Below are positions 33,007 through 45,618 of a stretch of 64,000 bases of DNA, piece by piece (positions within the stretch are counted from its first letter, which is position 1; each line of letters opens with the position of its first letter). The translations under genes were made by a program, and so were the position numbers. The DNA is taken from NCBI GenBank assembly GCA_032158125.1, contig JASKOT010000008.1, forward strand, positions 558,001 to 622,000, read 5' to 3'. The notes beneath the pieces are model-generated. The model was given only the letters and a program-made list of their open reading frames with translations, was not told where the DNA came from and did no database searches. This stretch comes from Papiliotrema nemorosa. Its lineage: Eukaryota; Basidiomycota; Tremellomycetes; Tremellales; Rhynchogastremaceae.

Positions 33007-36000
33007 TTAGATCATCGCGTTGAAAGGTGCCGAGGAAGGAGTGAAACCAATCGCCTTGAAGACGAGGGGCACGACAACCAAGGCAACCATGATGGCTTGC
33101 ACGATGACATACACAATGGTGTCTATTCGTCAGCGCTCGCATTGCAGCGTGGAAAGTATAAACTCACACTTGAAAACGATCTTTCTCCTTTGACTCCTCT
33201 GTCGGAACGAGTAGATTGGCGGTCGAATCTGTTGAGAAGGAGCCAGCCAGAACAGCATGGTAGCGTGGAGTCGATCAAAGTATGGGATGATGGTCGGGAT
33301 GGTCAAGAACAGCAGGAGAATATGACAAGTGATAAAGTCGGCAGAGTAGAGTCCCATCTCGATGACCTTGACGACGAATTCTCGAGCGGGTTGAGAAAGC
33401 GCATGGGCGCCCAATCCACGGTTGAACCACACACCCTGAACATCAGCGTTGATCAAGCGGGGTAGAGTAGACACTCACAGTCCACCAAGCTCGGTTAGTC
33501 TCGTCGTGCTTGAATTCTCGGGAGAGGAAGACGGCGATGAGAATCTTGAAGATACATCGTTGCACAGCCATGGTCGCAATGATACCCAAGACGGCGTGCG
33601 ACGCATCCCAGAGCTCCAAGAACCAGAGGAATTCGAAAAAGGCGACCATTCCGAGAACCGCACCAAAGTGTGCAATGGCAGCCATCGTTGCTCCGAATTG
33701 GTTGGTGTACGAGTTGAGGCAGGGACCTAGGAAGACCGAGAGGAGGAAGAGGACGACGAGGAAGGCCATGTTCCAGACGATAGGTCCCAACGAAATGAGT
33801 GCGATTCGAACCAGACCTGATTGAACTTGACCTTCCACCTTGAAACTCTTGACGAACAGATAGCAGATCACGAACAGTGCGGCCAAGCAAATTGGGCCAA
33901 TGATCTCACCCACGACAATGGCCTTCCATGGTGCTCTAGGAACATCACTGGAAAGCTTCTCGGATGGAAGACCAAGCTTCTTTCGCTTGAAACCGGTGAT
34001 TCGAGTTCGAGACAATCGGCAGTAACCAACCCATGAGTTGGCGTGTGTTCGAGAGTTTCCTCGAGACATCCATCGCAGGAATTCTCGGTAATCAATGATG
34101 AAATCGGAAAAGGAGAATTGATGCGGGTTGAACAAGAATGGCGCTACGCAGAGACCGGCGACGGTGATCCAGAAGTAGATGATGTGCGGGATGAACACGC
34201 TCAAGGTGATGTACAGCAAGAGCGTAAGCGTTCGCATCCCGAGGTAGATGGAGGGTCCGGCGAATCGAGAGCTGAAAATGAGCAAGACTCTTCACAAGGC
34301 TTCAAGTACGTACTATAGGATTGAGAAGCTGATCCTGGTCGTGGCGAAACCTCGACCAGTAGCGATATATCGCGCTCCACCGAAAGTCAGATCGTTCAGA
34401 ATCGAGTGCATGTAGATTTGCGTCGAGAACACCTCAAAGACCGGCGAGAGGGACAAGAAGTGCTTGACCAATCGCAGGATGGCTCGACCCGTTCCTCGTT
34501 CCGTCAATTCCTGTACGAACAGCGGGACGAATGCGATCCAAAAGACCAAGAAGATTGAAATGACACATCGCTTGATCCATGCAAACACCGGTTGAAGGTT
34601 GTAACAACCGCTCTGACCAGGGAGGATATCACCGTTCTTGTTGTACTTGCAGACTTGAAGCTGCTTGTTGAGCGTACCAAGGAAGACGAGGGTGAGCATG
34701 AAGACTTGAACAGACATCATGACGAGAATGTTGTTGACGTGGAATCCGGGGTGACCATAGTAGAAAGTCAAGAACCGATCAATGGGTAGTTGTGTACCGA
34801 GATAGTAATATTCTCGAGACAACATTTGTTCTCCCATACCCGTTCCGATTTTCGTTTGGAAATTGAGGATGGTACCGAATCCAAGATCACGTCCTTTACC
34901 ACATTGGTAGTATTCCGAGTGCTTGATTCGACCACCTCGACCAAAGGCGAGCATACCGGCAAAGATATCCTCGTTCAAGTGAAGACCCTTTTGAGCTTTG
35001 GATACACCTCCTCGAGTGTTCATGTAGATGGCGTTCAGGAAATCGGGCTACGCATCAGCGACACTCTGACTGTGGGGTTACGACTTACGTGACCGTAATG
35101 CAACTTTCCACCGATGAACGACAATGACCTCGCAGCCAGAGTACCGAATGTTTGCTCTTTACCAGCAGCAATGTCACCCAAGATACCAATGTTCTCCGAG
35201 AAGATGTACTCTCGAGCACCAAGAATTGCCACGGGGAATTTGGTAAAGTCGGAGTGACCATTGGCAGCATAGGGCGATTGGGCAGAAACTCGGAATTCTT
35301 CAAACTCTCCAAGGACATTTCGGATCTTGAGACATTCCTCGAGATAGTTGTCTTGATTGGCATCGATGAGCTGCAGGTATTCTCCCCGGTAGAAAACAAT
35401 AGCGTGATTCTGGTTGTCCGATTTTCCATCACCAAGAATGGGGTTACCAGGAAGCTCGATTCTAAACTTGGGTCGTCGTCGTCCATTGGGCAAGATCTCC
35501 GAGTGACCATCGACGAGAGCAGAGAAGATTCGAGATTCACCTCCATCCTTTCGGGCGGGTTCCTCGTCAAGATAGGCAATTTGGAGATCGGGGTAAGCTC
35601 GGAGCAAGAACTCTGCGTTTTCATGTTCCTCCTTGTTGAACTTTGAGTATCGCTGCATCGAGACGACAAACTTGAACTTTCGTCGAGCCATTCGCTCCAA
35701 CTCACGTTCAAGCTGGTCCGTGTTTCCACCGAAGAGCTGAACAACTTCGGGGTTTTCGACCCGGTAGAGCAGCTTGATAGCCTTGGAATAGTTCATGAAT
35801 CCAGAGACAGTTCGGTAAAGCGTTTGAGCTCGCAACGAAGCCCAGATTCGGGTTCGCAAAGTGTATTCCGGAGCGGCAGACTTGAAACCAACAGTGTAGA
35901 ATGGAATATCGTCGGCCCGCTTCGACTCCGCCTTTTCATCCGATCCGAATGGGTTACCGCCTCCGTTGAACATGTTGGACTCTTCGGCGAGAATCTTGGT

Positions 36001-38645
36001 GTCTCGTACAAAGTTGTCCCACTCGATGGGGTGAAGTTGCTTGAGGTATTCGAGAAGAGTGACCCGGGTGTTTTGGTCCTCCTCTCGGATAATCTCTCGA
36101 AGAGACAACAAGATCTTCTCAGAGTAGTGGGGGACGAGGACGGTGAAGGTTGGCATAGAGTCGACAGGAATAGGCTCAGGCATAGCGGTAGTGAGCGATT
36201 GCGCAAAGAAGGAAATTCGTCGTTCGGCCTCGGATCCCTTGGGGAAGAATTCTGTCTTGAGACCCTTGTCACCTTGGCTGATGAAGAATGCCGGAGCTCG
36301 CAAAGTTCGCTTTCCCGGTTGATCCGATTGGACTTGGTGGTAGAGCAACTTCTGGACGTGTTCGATAGACAATAGATGTTCACGGTACATGGAGATGATG
36401 ACCGCGTTCCAGACCTGCGAAACAAGCACCTTGGGTTTATACTTGACCTCCATATCGGCGGTAGCAAGGACCTTGGCATAGATTCGCTTGGGCAATCGGG
36501 CGAAAATGTCCTTCCATGGTGTCCAGATGGACATGCCGAGAGAGAATGATCGGAGAATGGAAAAGATTGTGTTCCAAATGACATACCACAAGAAAGTGTC
36601 GAGGAAGAAAAGGGTAAGGTCCATGACGAACATGACGGCAAGCGTGAATGCCGCTTGGTTGGTACATAGACCAGAGCCCAGGTACTTGTCGGAACAGTTT
36701 TGAACCTTCATACCGACCATGACTCGGATGGGGTCACGGAACGAGAGCGTAAGGAAGAAGTAGGATTCCGTAAACTTGCAGCCGAAAATAAGCACCCACA
36801 AGGCGCACGACGCGGCTCGGTTGGCTCGAGGTAAGACCGGGTATGATGCTGTGAATGTTTGGTTGGCGAGGTACTTTCTGCTCTTGCCTGCGACTCGATC
36901 TCCAAACATTCGTCCTGATGGCAATGTTGCGAAGGCGATCGTGGCCAAAACTGAACAACCGAATTGGACGATACCGAGGATAAGAGCGACTTGTCCGGTC
37001 TGATTCCAAATGGCAATATACACCGATGGTCCACCCGTGATGGCGAGAATCACGAGTAGGAATACCAGTCGTCGGGTCAAATGCGAGGTATTGTTCCAGG
37101 TTGTAGGGATGTAGCTGAATTCGGCGAGAGTAGCGGCAATCATGATCAAAGTAGCAACGCTTCCACCCAGAGCAGTCATGGACCAAGCCATAGGTGTAGA
37201 TGCCTTGGTCGAGCCATTCGCAGCGTAAATGGACGGAGCATTGTAAGCAGTGTAGAACCAGAAGACGGCAATGTGGATGATCCAGATTCGGTTAAAGTTG
37301 ACGAGCAGATGGAAGAAGGATCGCTTTTCGAGGTAAGTCTTGAAAAAGACCTTGTTCCATTCGATTCGATCAAATTTCATGAACCGTTGAGCGGGTGCAA
37401 TATCGACAAGACGCGTCTTATCGGACAGGACGATTCGAGATATACCTTCGGGGTACCAGAACAATTGGTTGACATCGTCGTATCCGATCACCTTATCGTG
37501 GTCGAGCTCTCGTCGCAGGAACTTGCCATCGACGACTTCGTAACCCTGATCTCGTAAAAACTTATACAATGGCTTGACCACTGATCGCAAGTAGAGCCCT
37601 TCGGGAACGGCATCGACTCGGTTTTGGCATTCTGGCGATCGGTAGTAATCGTCGGCACATTTGAAGATGAAACAAAGACATTCAGGCATGAACCGAACCT
37701 GGGCCGCCTCACCCCAACAAAGCAAGTACAGAGCGACCTGTCGGAGTCGATCGTATTGCGACATGTTGTTCATGGCCGTTCTCCATCGGTTGGTAGCGCT
37801 GTCGAGTGACTTTTCCTGGGCCGAACCGACCTTTTTGGCGTTCTTTCCACGTCGAGCGACCGATCGGACACGAGACAGACCGGGGTTTTGTACCGCACCA
37901 ATCGCGTCGTCGAGATCGAGCTGTGCGGCAAAGTACCATTTTCGGTAGTTGGCGTGCTCACCACCAATGTAGTCGGCGTGAAGGGTGAGAAGGGCTTGGT
38001 TGGGAGACATTCGAGAAGCTCGAGAGTCGAGCTGGATCATAAGGAAGTCGTACACGTTTCGCGACGAGTCTGGATATTAGCGGAAAGGCAGCATCAAGAG
38101 GGACGACTGACCTTTTTGGAAACCAAACTTGTTGGCGAGATCGATCAAGACATCTTCGATTTCCTCTTTGGACAGAGGAATGTTTGCTTCCTGCGTCCAA
38201 GCTGGATAAGGTTCTCTAACTCGGTGCCCGTCCTTGCTTCCCTCGGTGAATGTAGGGGTCGATGCTCGAGACGGATAGTATCCTCCCTGGTGCTGGTAGT
38301 CTGACGATCCGCCATACTTGTCCGCATCTGCAATGAGTATGACCCTATTTTGTTTGGCTCACCTTGGGAGAGTCCGCTCTCTGACATGTACGTCTCTCGA
38401 CCTACTCCGCCGCCTTCGTATCGATGGGCCATCTCGGCATCGGTATCGTACATGGGCGCATACTGGCCACCTGATATGGGAGGGGCAACACCCGCACCGC
38501 CTGCTCCTGGGTTGGGTGCATTTGGGTTACCGTATGCGTCACTGTATGGGAGCTGGTTGACGGAAGGGTTGAAAGGGTCGGAAGAGCCGGAAGAGTAGGA
38601 AGAAGGGGCGTGTTTGGGGGGAGGAGGCTGTTGAGGATATGACAT
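33007..38645 (-). CDS. FKS1: 1,3-beta-D-glucan synthase catalytic subunit
   Basis: This large plasma-membrane enzyme makes wall beta-1,3-glucan from UDP-glucose. ATG 38645 opens a Pro/Ser/Gly/Tyr-rich N-terminus ([14 protein letters not shown]). The FKS1 N-domain follows with [48 protein letters not shown], then several membrane helices. The glucan synthase domain shows [80 protein letters not shown] and [23 protein letters not shown]-terminal helices end SSAPFNAMI. Seven exons or so give about 1,770 residues, a normal length; one exon alone (35035-38055) carries about 1,000 codons. Introns lie near 38320-38360, 38060-38110, 35040-35085, 34300-34320, 33460-33480 and 33130-33170. It is divergent from APC2. 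Confidence 0.95.
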
Positions 38646-39891
38646 GGTGCTGTGAAAAGTGTCAGCGCATCCAGCGGGGGTGGTAAAGGGGATGAAACGA
38701 GTCGGGAGGGGATAGATGGGATGGTAAGATGGCCAGATCGGAGTTCTTTCGAGTGGTGAACAGAGCGATGCAAAGGGTTACAGAGATGGTCAAGGATGGT
38801 GGAGCCGGCCGAAGATGGCTCGAACGATGGTTGAGATCGACACTCCTGGTTGTTTTCCCAATATGTTGAGAGGAAGAGACGATTTGACCTCGACAAACAA
38901 AAAGATGACCACCTTTTGATCTCCCAACGAGTACAAGGTCGCGAGGAACGCAACTCACCTACAGTATTTCCTACTGATACACTGGATGGAGCGCCTGCTC
39001 TCGATCTATGGCCGATGACAGGCTGAAGTGGAAGAAAGAGAAAAGAAAAGGAGAGGTCGCGCTCAAACCCCGTCAAGAAAGCGGGGAATCAACGCGCTGC
39101 GCGCTGGAGGGGGGGAGAGGGAAAAGAGGTGGCGACCCAGGCGTGGCTTGCTTTTGAAGGAGGAGGGAGTGAAGGAGTGTAGGTGGATGTCGATGTGCGA
39201 GCTGTTGTCGACGATGAGCGAGGATGGAATGGGTGTCGATGGTGAAGAGACAAAGAGACGGCTTTGGAAGAGTGGTTGGTGGTTGCTGTGCTGTTGCTTG
39301 TCTTCTTTCTTTCCTGTGCGTGATCCCCCCCAATTGGACCCTGAATTCAACCCACCCCCTTCTTCCTACCCACAACCCATGACCATATTTGCAGATCGCT
39401 CCTCATAGCGCTACGATGCATGCTCTACATTTTTTACTAGGCTGCATGCATGGGAAACCGCTCTGCATGCATGAGCAAGCTCACATGTACGATGTAGACA
39501 CCTTCACATTCACTAGGACACCCCCCTTGAAAATCCGAAACACGCATTGGCCCCTGAGCTGCTGCCGGTTGTTTGTGATTTTGTTTTTTCGCCACCCACC
39601 TTGCCAAAACACCTACACCCTGGGCGGACGTCATCGAATGAGCCAAGACGGCTTATACACTTTTATGCGGTGCATATATAGGTTCACGACTAAAAGGGTA
39701 GTCACGATAGGTCGACTGATCACACTGCGGACGGGAAGCACATACTCGGCCTTATCACCATGCCAGAAGAGTTCACTGGATGCATGAGCCGTAGGGTCCA
39801 TTCCAGCAATAATAAGAGGGGTGCCAGATGAGACGGGTTCAAAGTGCCACATTGGGTAAATCTCCGAAGTGTTCGGGTGGCAAATCACAAA
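38646..39891. other. Divergent FKS1/APC2 promoter region
   Basis: This 1.25-kb region has no credible gene. It contains GC-rich AACGCGCTGCGCGCTGG near 39090-39110, three TGCATGC sites at 39417-39473, and CT/CCA-rich stretches. The short ORFs on both strands are of biased composition. Confidence 0.5.
39417..39473. promoter_or_regulatory. Three TGCATGC(ATG) sites
   Basis: TGCATGC at 39417-39423, TGCATGCATG at 39443-39452 and TGCATGCATG at 39464-39473. They lie between FKS1 (start 38645) and APC2 (start 39892). Confidence 0.35.
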
Positions 39892-42419
39892 ATGTGGAGA
39901 CCCCACCGTAACAACAACACACTCAACCTCCCTCCCGACGCGACCGATTTCTGGGACGGGTTCGCAAGGTGGTGTGAGTCAATCAATCATGGCTCTGGCA
40001 GCAGCGATAGCAGCTTGGAATCGACCGTCCACCTCGAGGGAAGGGAAGAGGAGATATGAGGAGCTGTACAGGGTGAGACGATTGCAGTTCGCGAGGACTT
40101 TCGGTTGACCACACAGGCAGTAGAGGTGGCTAGGGCGTATCTCTCGCCGAGAGACATTAATCACCCCCACAGGTCCAGTAAATCAGGTCAGTTGCCAAAA
40201 TCACGGATAACCGCCCAGCTGATGCGCAGGTAATACTATCTCCAGCTGGCTTATACCCTCTGTACTGATCACAAGCCGAGACACCAGAAGTCACCGAAGC
40301 GTTTGCTTTGTTAACTCGGGAGGGTCGGGCGGACGAGGTGTTCTACGACTTTATCAGTGAGCACCCTCGTCCATCGTGGTCGCTTGATTTGATATGTAGC
40401 ATCGGTCGAAGATGGGTTCCACCTGGTGCAGAGGGACATCAACCAAAGGTGTACGCAGATGAAGGTGAGTCGAGTGACAAAAGTGTCTGATGTCAGAGTA
40501 CCTCGGGTGAGGAGTTGCAGCACGCCATGAAGGACCTATTGGATCGATTGGCACTGTGGCAGCGGACATGGGGAACTCGGCTCAAGGTCTTCAACGAGTT
40601 GGTGATCCCTCTGAGCCCAACCTGACCCTCAGCCCGCGTCGTGTCTCTCAATTCACATCCACCTTTCACCAACTCCTCCATTCCTCCTTACCAGCCGAAT
40701 TCCCAGACTACCTTCGAGAATGCCTCGTCGTGTCTCTCTCCCAGATATCTCAAGCCGAAGATGACCCAGCGCCTGCAAAGCGCAAGATCGTCCCTCCCAG
40801 TCCACACTTTTCTCGACTGGGCATTCTACCTCGATACTCTACCACCCTCAGTCGAGTGGCGCACGATGAGGTGGAACGTATAGCCCAGGAAGAATCAGCC
40901 AAAGGGTGGGATGTGAGGCTGCTCTCCAAGGCGAGGAAGAGGGTAGGCGAAGGAGTGGCCGGGTGGTTACATGCAATGTTTGAGGGGAATGAAGCGGCTC
41001 AATCGGCGTTGAGGCCGATGTTTTCAAGGCTGGACTATAACTTGTGCAAATGCTTTTTCGAAATAAGGTGAGTCACCGTGCGTCAAACGGTTCACTTGCT
41101 CAGACGCAGAACGGATGAGCTGTTTGACATCATCGTAGACTACCCAGAGTCCTTGGCTGCTCTGGAAGATCTCAAGGTGATGATCGCTGGTCGTCTGCCG
41201 AGTATGCGCTAACGATTAGGAATGCTTGTACAAGGTGGACCGGAGAGATGTCCTGGTCGACAAGCTCAACGCATCGTGAGCCTGACGTCTACCCATTCAA
41301 GGGGAAATTGGCGCTTATATCAGTAATCGCAAACGGCTCTTGCATCCGGGAGCAGAGACGAAAGATGTCATCACACAGTATATTTCGACGATCAGATGTT
41401 TGAGGATACTCGACCCAGCAGGCGTTTTGCTGCACAAGATCGCAGAACCTATCAGGAAGCATCTCCGAGACCGACCAGACACCATCAAATGTATTGTCGC
41501 CTTTCTCGTAGAGGGCGAAGAGCTGCTGGACGAGAATGAGATGCAGCCCGCGGGTATGATTGGATCGACTGGAGAGGACGAGGCGGAAAACTTTGGCGAT
41601 CCAAAATGGGAGCCGGAACCTGTCGACGCTGCGCCCGAGTTCCGGTCGGGTAAAGCGGGGGATATCATCAGTACCCTTGTCAGTATCTATGTGACCCGAG
41701 AGGTCATCATCGAGGAGCTCCAAGTCTTGCTGGCTAGTCGACTCTTGGCGGTCAAGGACTATGACGCGGTTAGAGAGGTGAGCTAGCGCCGTCACCTGGG
41801 TCTCAGCTCACGGTAGATACGCACAATCGAGATGCTCAAGATTCGATTCGGAGAGACGGCATTGCAAGTCTGCGATGTCATGCTGAAAGACATGGCGGAT
41901 TCCAAACGGATCGACGATCATGTCCATGGAGATATTTCGGTGAGTCGTCGAGTCTTGGCGAGGCCGCGGGGCTCATCGATAGTCATCGGTACATCCGTTG
42001 GTTATCTCGAGAATGTTCTGGCCGAATGTGCAGTCTTCATCTCTGCATCTTACTCCGAAGCTCGAACGGTGCGTATAATGTACACATCATTACACATTCT
42101 GATGCTGATTATCAGAGCTGCGAAAGAATACGAAGCTGCATTCCATCATTTCAAACCGGATAAACATCTACGATGGTTGCAACACCTCGGGACAGTCACC
42201 ATCTCGCTGGAAATGTCGGACAGAATCGTCGAAGTGGAAGCGACCACTTTGCAAGCATCGACAGTAGAGCTCTTTGAGGGGAAGACCGAGTGGACCATCG
42301 TGGATCTGTGTGAAGCGTTGGGCGTCAAGGAGGAGTCGGTCGTGAGAGCTGGACTGACGTTCTGGGTCGGAGAGGGCGTGTTGAGGGAACAAGGGGATGT
42401 ATGGGTGTTGATAGAGTAG
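39892..42419 (+). CDS. APC2: Anaphase-promoting complex subunit 2 (cullin-like)
   Basis: This is the cullin scaffold subunit of the APC/C ubiquitin ligase that drives mitotic exit in the nucleus. The diagnostic C-terminal half reads ISNRKRLLHPGAETKDVITQYISTIRCLRILDPAGVLL, then EPIRKHLRDRPDTIKCIVAFLVEG, IISTLVSIYVTREVIIEELQVLLASRLL and IEMLKIRFGETALQVCDVMLKDMADSKRID. It ends with the winged-helix APC2 domain (LRWLQHLGTVTISLEM, TLQASTVELFEGKTEWTIVDLCEALGV, LTFWVGEGVLREQGDVWVLIE). About nine short introns are used. The N-terminal exon boundaries are weak. I chose ATG 39892 (MWRPHRNNNTLNLPPDATDFWDGFAR, spliced to AWNRPSTSREGKRRYEELYR); an in-frame ATG at 39844 is an alternative. Confidence 0.87.
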
Positions 42420-43034
42420 GGTGAGTTTTTGGTGAAGGTTTCACCTCAAGATTTACAAGAAATTGACGAGCAGATTTCGACTGGGTCAGACGTCGCACTG
42501 TCCCTGGTCCGCGCTTCGGATGCAAATGCTTCACAATGGTCCCGTGATGCATCGACGGTGCACCGTGCTACAAGGTTTGCTCTTATTGTAATACCCGGAC
42601 TTAGACTTGTGAACAAGAATAGCTGATACCTGCTGAACTACTCATTCCGGCCACACCGCTCTTCGTTCCACTGACTGATCCATCGGAGGCGATTTTGCAC
42701 CTGAAATTGTGTTTGACGCTGCGACAACATCTCACCGATGTCTCAAGCCGGTCCAAACTGGAATTCTGAGCGTGTCTCAGGATATCAAGACCCCGCTGAG
42801 GATGCATGTGCATATAAAAGGATCGGTGTGAAGTTCGCGATACTGTTACGCACCTGTTCTCGTCCTTGTTCTTTCGTGCGACCTTTCAACCTCTTTGTTC
42901 TTCATACTCGCTGGTCGAGTCATTTTTCTTGCGTTTATTCTTTCCCATCTTTGTGCTCCATCACACCGTCCATTCCCCAACTGCATCCCTGCTCAACATC
43001 GGCCGTTGATCGGTACTCGAGCACGAACTCAAGA
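42420..43034. other. Promoter region of the Gly-rich secreted protein
   Basis: A TATA element lies at 42811-42821 and a strongly pyrimidine-rich leader at about 42850-43000 precedes the ATG. There is no gene. Confidence 0.5.
42811..42821 (+). promoter_or_regulatory. TATA box of Gly-rich secreted protein gene
   Basis: CATATAAAAGG, identical over 11 bp to the element at 13364-13374, lies 214 bp before the ATG at 43035. A CT-rich leader follows it, as in strongly expressed fungal genes. Confidence 0.55.
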
Positions 43035-45618
43035 ATGAAGATTCCAGCTTCTCCCCTCTTGCTCGGACTCGCGCTGTCGAGCTCCACATTAGCCTACCCT
43101 ACACCTAAAGATCGTTCGCCTAATCCTAATCGCGGTTCAAACCCCGAATCTTCCCCTTTGTTGAGTACGCCAAACACGCCCGTGGTGGGTAGTGATTCTG
43201 CTTCGGTGGATGATGCTTGGGGGGATCTACCACCTAGAATCAGTCGACGTTGGGGTGAGTCACCCATCGCCTTTTTGACACTTTACCGTTTTCTGTACTC
43301 GTGCATCACACTGGGGAGACCTTACAAGGTACAGCAGCTGATGCTGGGTCCGCAAGTGTGATACTTCCAAATCATGAGGAGCCGCGTGAATGATTCGCTG
43401 ACTTGTAGGTAAACGACAAATGGCAAATACACAGAGCGTCCCCGGCGCATCCGGACTTCTGGGTTCCGCCACAGGTCTCCTAGGTTCCCTCACGGGTGGA
43501 ACTACCGTGCAAGGTCTCACCGGGGCCGTGGGTGGGCTGGTACAGAATCCTACAGGACTCTTGGGCGGGTTGAGCTCAGGTGCAGCAAGTGGGGGTGGTA
43601 CTGGACCCGCGGGGGGTTTGGGATCGGCTCTAGAGGGTGTGAGTGGGGTAACAGGGGGTTTGCCGCTGGTCGGAGGGGTGGTGAGTAACGTAGGAGGGAC
43701 TTTGAACGGTTTGCCTCTGATTGGTGGACTACTGGGTGGTGTTGGTGCTGGTGCTGCTGGCGGATCAGGCGGGGTTGTGGGAGGAGGAACACAGGGAATA
43801 GGCGGAACGTTGGGTGGTTTGCCACTGGTCGGTGGACTTGTAGGTGGTCTAGGGGGTACGGTAAACGGTTTGCCGGTCGTTGGGGGTGTAGTTGGAGGGT
43901 TAACAGGTGGGGCCCTGGAACTCGGGACCGACCCTCTGAACACTGCTCAAGCGACGGGTGGGAGTCTAGGAAACGCACCTAGAGGGGGCTCTGGCCAAGT
44001 GGTGAATGCCATGACGGGAAACGCCCAAAATGTCAGAGGGAATACTGTTTCTGGCATACTGGCGAATCTTGGAGATGGGAGGTACCTCCTCTCCAATGGA
44101 CAGATCCTGTCTCTGGACGATCTCAACAACCTGGGTGGCTTGGATCATCTGGGCAGCTTGGAGGGACTTACGGGAGCGGCGAATCTCGGTCAAGCGAGTG
44201 GGGTCAATGGGCTCCCAGGGAATGCAGGAGCCTTGACAGGCTCATCAGGCATTCTAGGTGGTCTGACGGGCGGAGTGGTCAGTCAAGTGGGAGCATCTGC
44301 CAATGGAGTCAATCTGGGAAGTGGGCTTTCGGGTCTCACGGGGACTGTTCAATCGGGTCTGACTCTCAACGGGATCACGGGTCAACTTCCTCCTGTCCAA
44401 TCCATTGGCGCTGTACCCGGAGTAACCGGTCTTTCAGGTCTACCTGGTCTATCGGGCGTGACGGGTGTATCGGGGTTGACAGAGGGTCGATTGGTCAATA
44501 TCGGAGGACATCTCATCACGCTCGACCAAGCGCAAGCGTTGTTACGCCAACATGGTCTAGATGGACTCTTGGGTCAATTCGCCACTGACCCCAACGCCGG
44601 AGAGGCATACGACGAGGGATCCTCCGACCCTTCTAGCACCACCTCGTCCTCTACCACGCCGTCTTCGAATGGTAGTGATGCCGCTGCAGACGGGGATCCG
44701 AATGCGGACCACGTCACTCCTGCTCAGGCTTTCCAAGCTTCCGATCCATTTTCAGCAGGGAACGACACATACGCAAGGAACTCCACTGCGCCTGAACAAT
44801 CGAATCATGCGGGTACGAGTGCGAGTGCGAGTGGCGCAGAGGGGAATCCACCTACGAACACCTTTCTCTCTGGCACGGGGATGAGTGGGATACAAGGAGG
44901 TTGGGAGGATGAGGATCCATGGTCAGATGCGGATATTGAGAATGATGGGAGATTCGCTCGTCTTCAACCTCCAGACGGGTCTGCCCTTGGCACCGGCACC
45001 AGCACTGGGAGTGGGAGTGAGAGTGGGATCGGTAGTGGCGGGACGAACGAGTGGGTGGGATACGGATCTTCCTTCACTGACCAGCCGGCTCGTACCGGTG
45101 CAAGTGGAGGCGGAAAGGGAGGATACGCCAACCCTTTCCCAGAGTATCAGTATGGCAAAGACGAAGGCGCATTGGACCTCGTTGCAGGAATCATGGGTGC
45201 TCCAAAGCCTTCCACCACCGACTCTTCCTCCATCGTCCCCTCTTCGGTGGCTACTCCACCTTCAAGTTCGGCGGGAAGTACGACTTCCTCTTCGTCTACA
45301 CCCACCAACCCAACTACCTTGCCCTCTGGATATGCGGTCTTAAATGGTGGAGTGACGGGGTTCGACTTTGTCGGTAAACCAAGACAAGGCTGGGATATCG
45401 GGAAAGGCTATTCGTACGGGACGGGATACTCTAGACCTCCTTCCGCTTCGTCCTCAGTCTCTGCCTCCGCTTCCCCGGCGTGGGCTGCGGCGCCTTCCGA
45501 AACTGAGACGCCATCTGCGCCTAGTTCTAGTGGGAGCGCAACACCGGATGGGGAGGATCAGTGGGGAGATTGGGTCAGTGCGGAGCCTTCACCTTCGCCT
45601 GCTCCTACCAGGAGGTGA
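43035..45618 (+). CDS. Secreted Gly/Leu-rich repetitive protein with Kex2 site
   Basis: No known family. Exons 43035-43254 and 43409-45618 give 809 residues. The signal peptide is MKIPASPLLLGLALSSSTLA. The propeptide ends RRWGKR, rebuilt across the intron, a Kex2-type site before QMANTQS. The next 350 or so residues are glycine-rich with degenerate repeats such as GGLPLVGGVV, NGLPLIGGLLGG, GGLPLVGGLVGGLGG and NGLPVVGGVVGG. A less repetitive block (DGRYLLSNGQILSLDDLNNLGGLDHLGSL; EGRLVNIGGHLITLDQAQALLRQHGLDGLL) has paired short motifs of the type LxNG/GGHxxTLDxxxxL. The C-terminal half is Ser/Thr/Pro-rich and ends PSPSPAPTRR without a GPI signal. The composition suggests a structural extracellular or wall protein. 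The antisense strand shows a long Pro-rich ORF that is only a composition shadow. Confidence 0.75.

Noticed and set aside
35152..36375. Long plus-strand ORFs inside the FKS1 region.
   Set aside because: They are antisense to the large, fully family-consistent FKS1 exon, and codon bias of the sense strand explains them.
43260..43943. Minus-strand 227-codon Pro/Thr-rich ORF resembling an extensin.
   Set aside because: It is the antisense of the GGLPLVGG repeats and lacks a signal peptide or any independent support.
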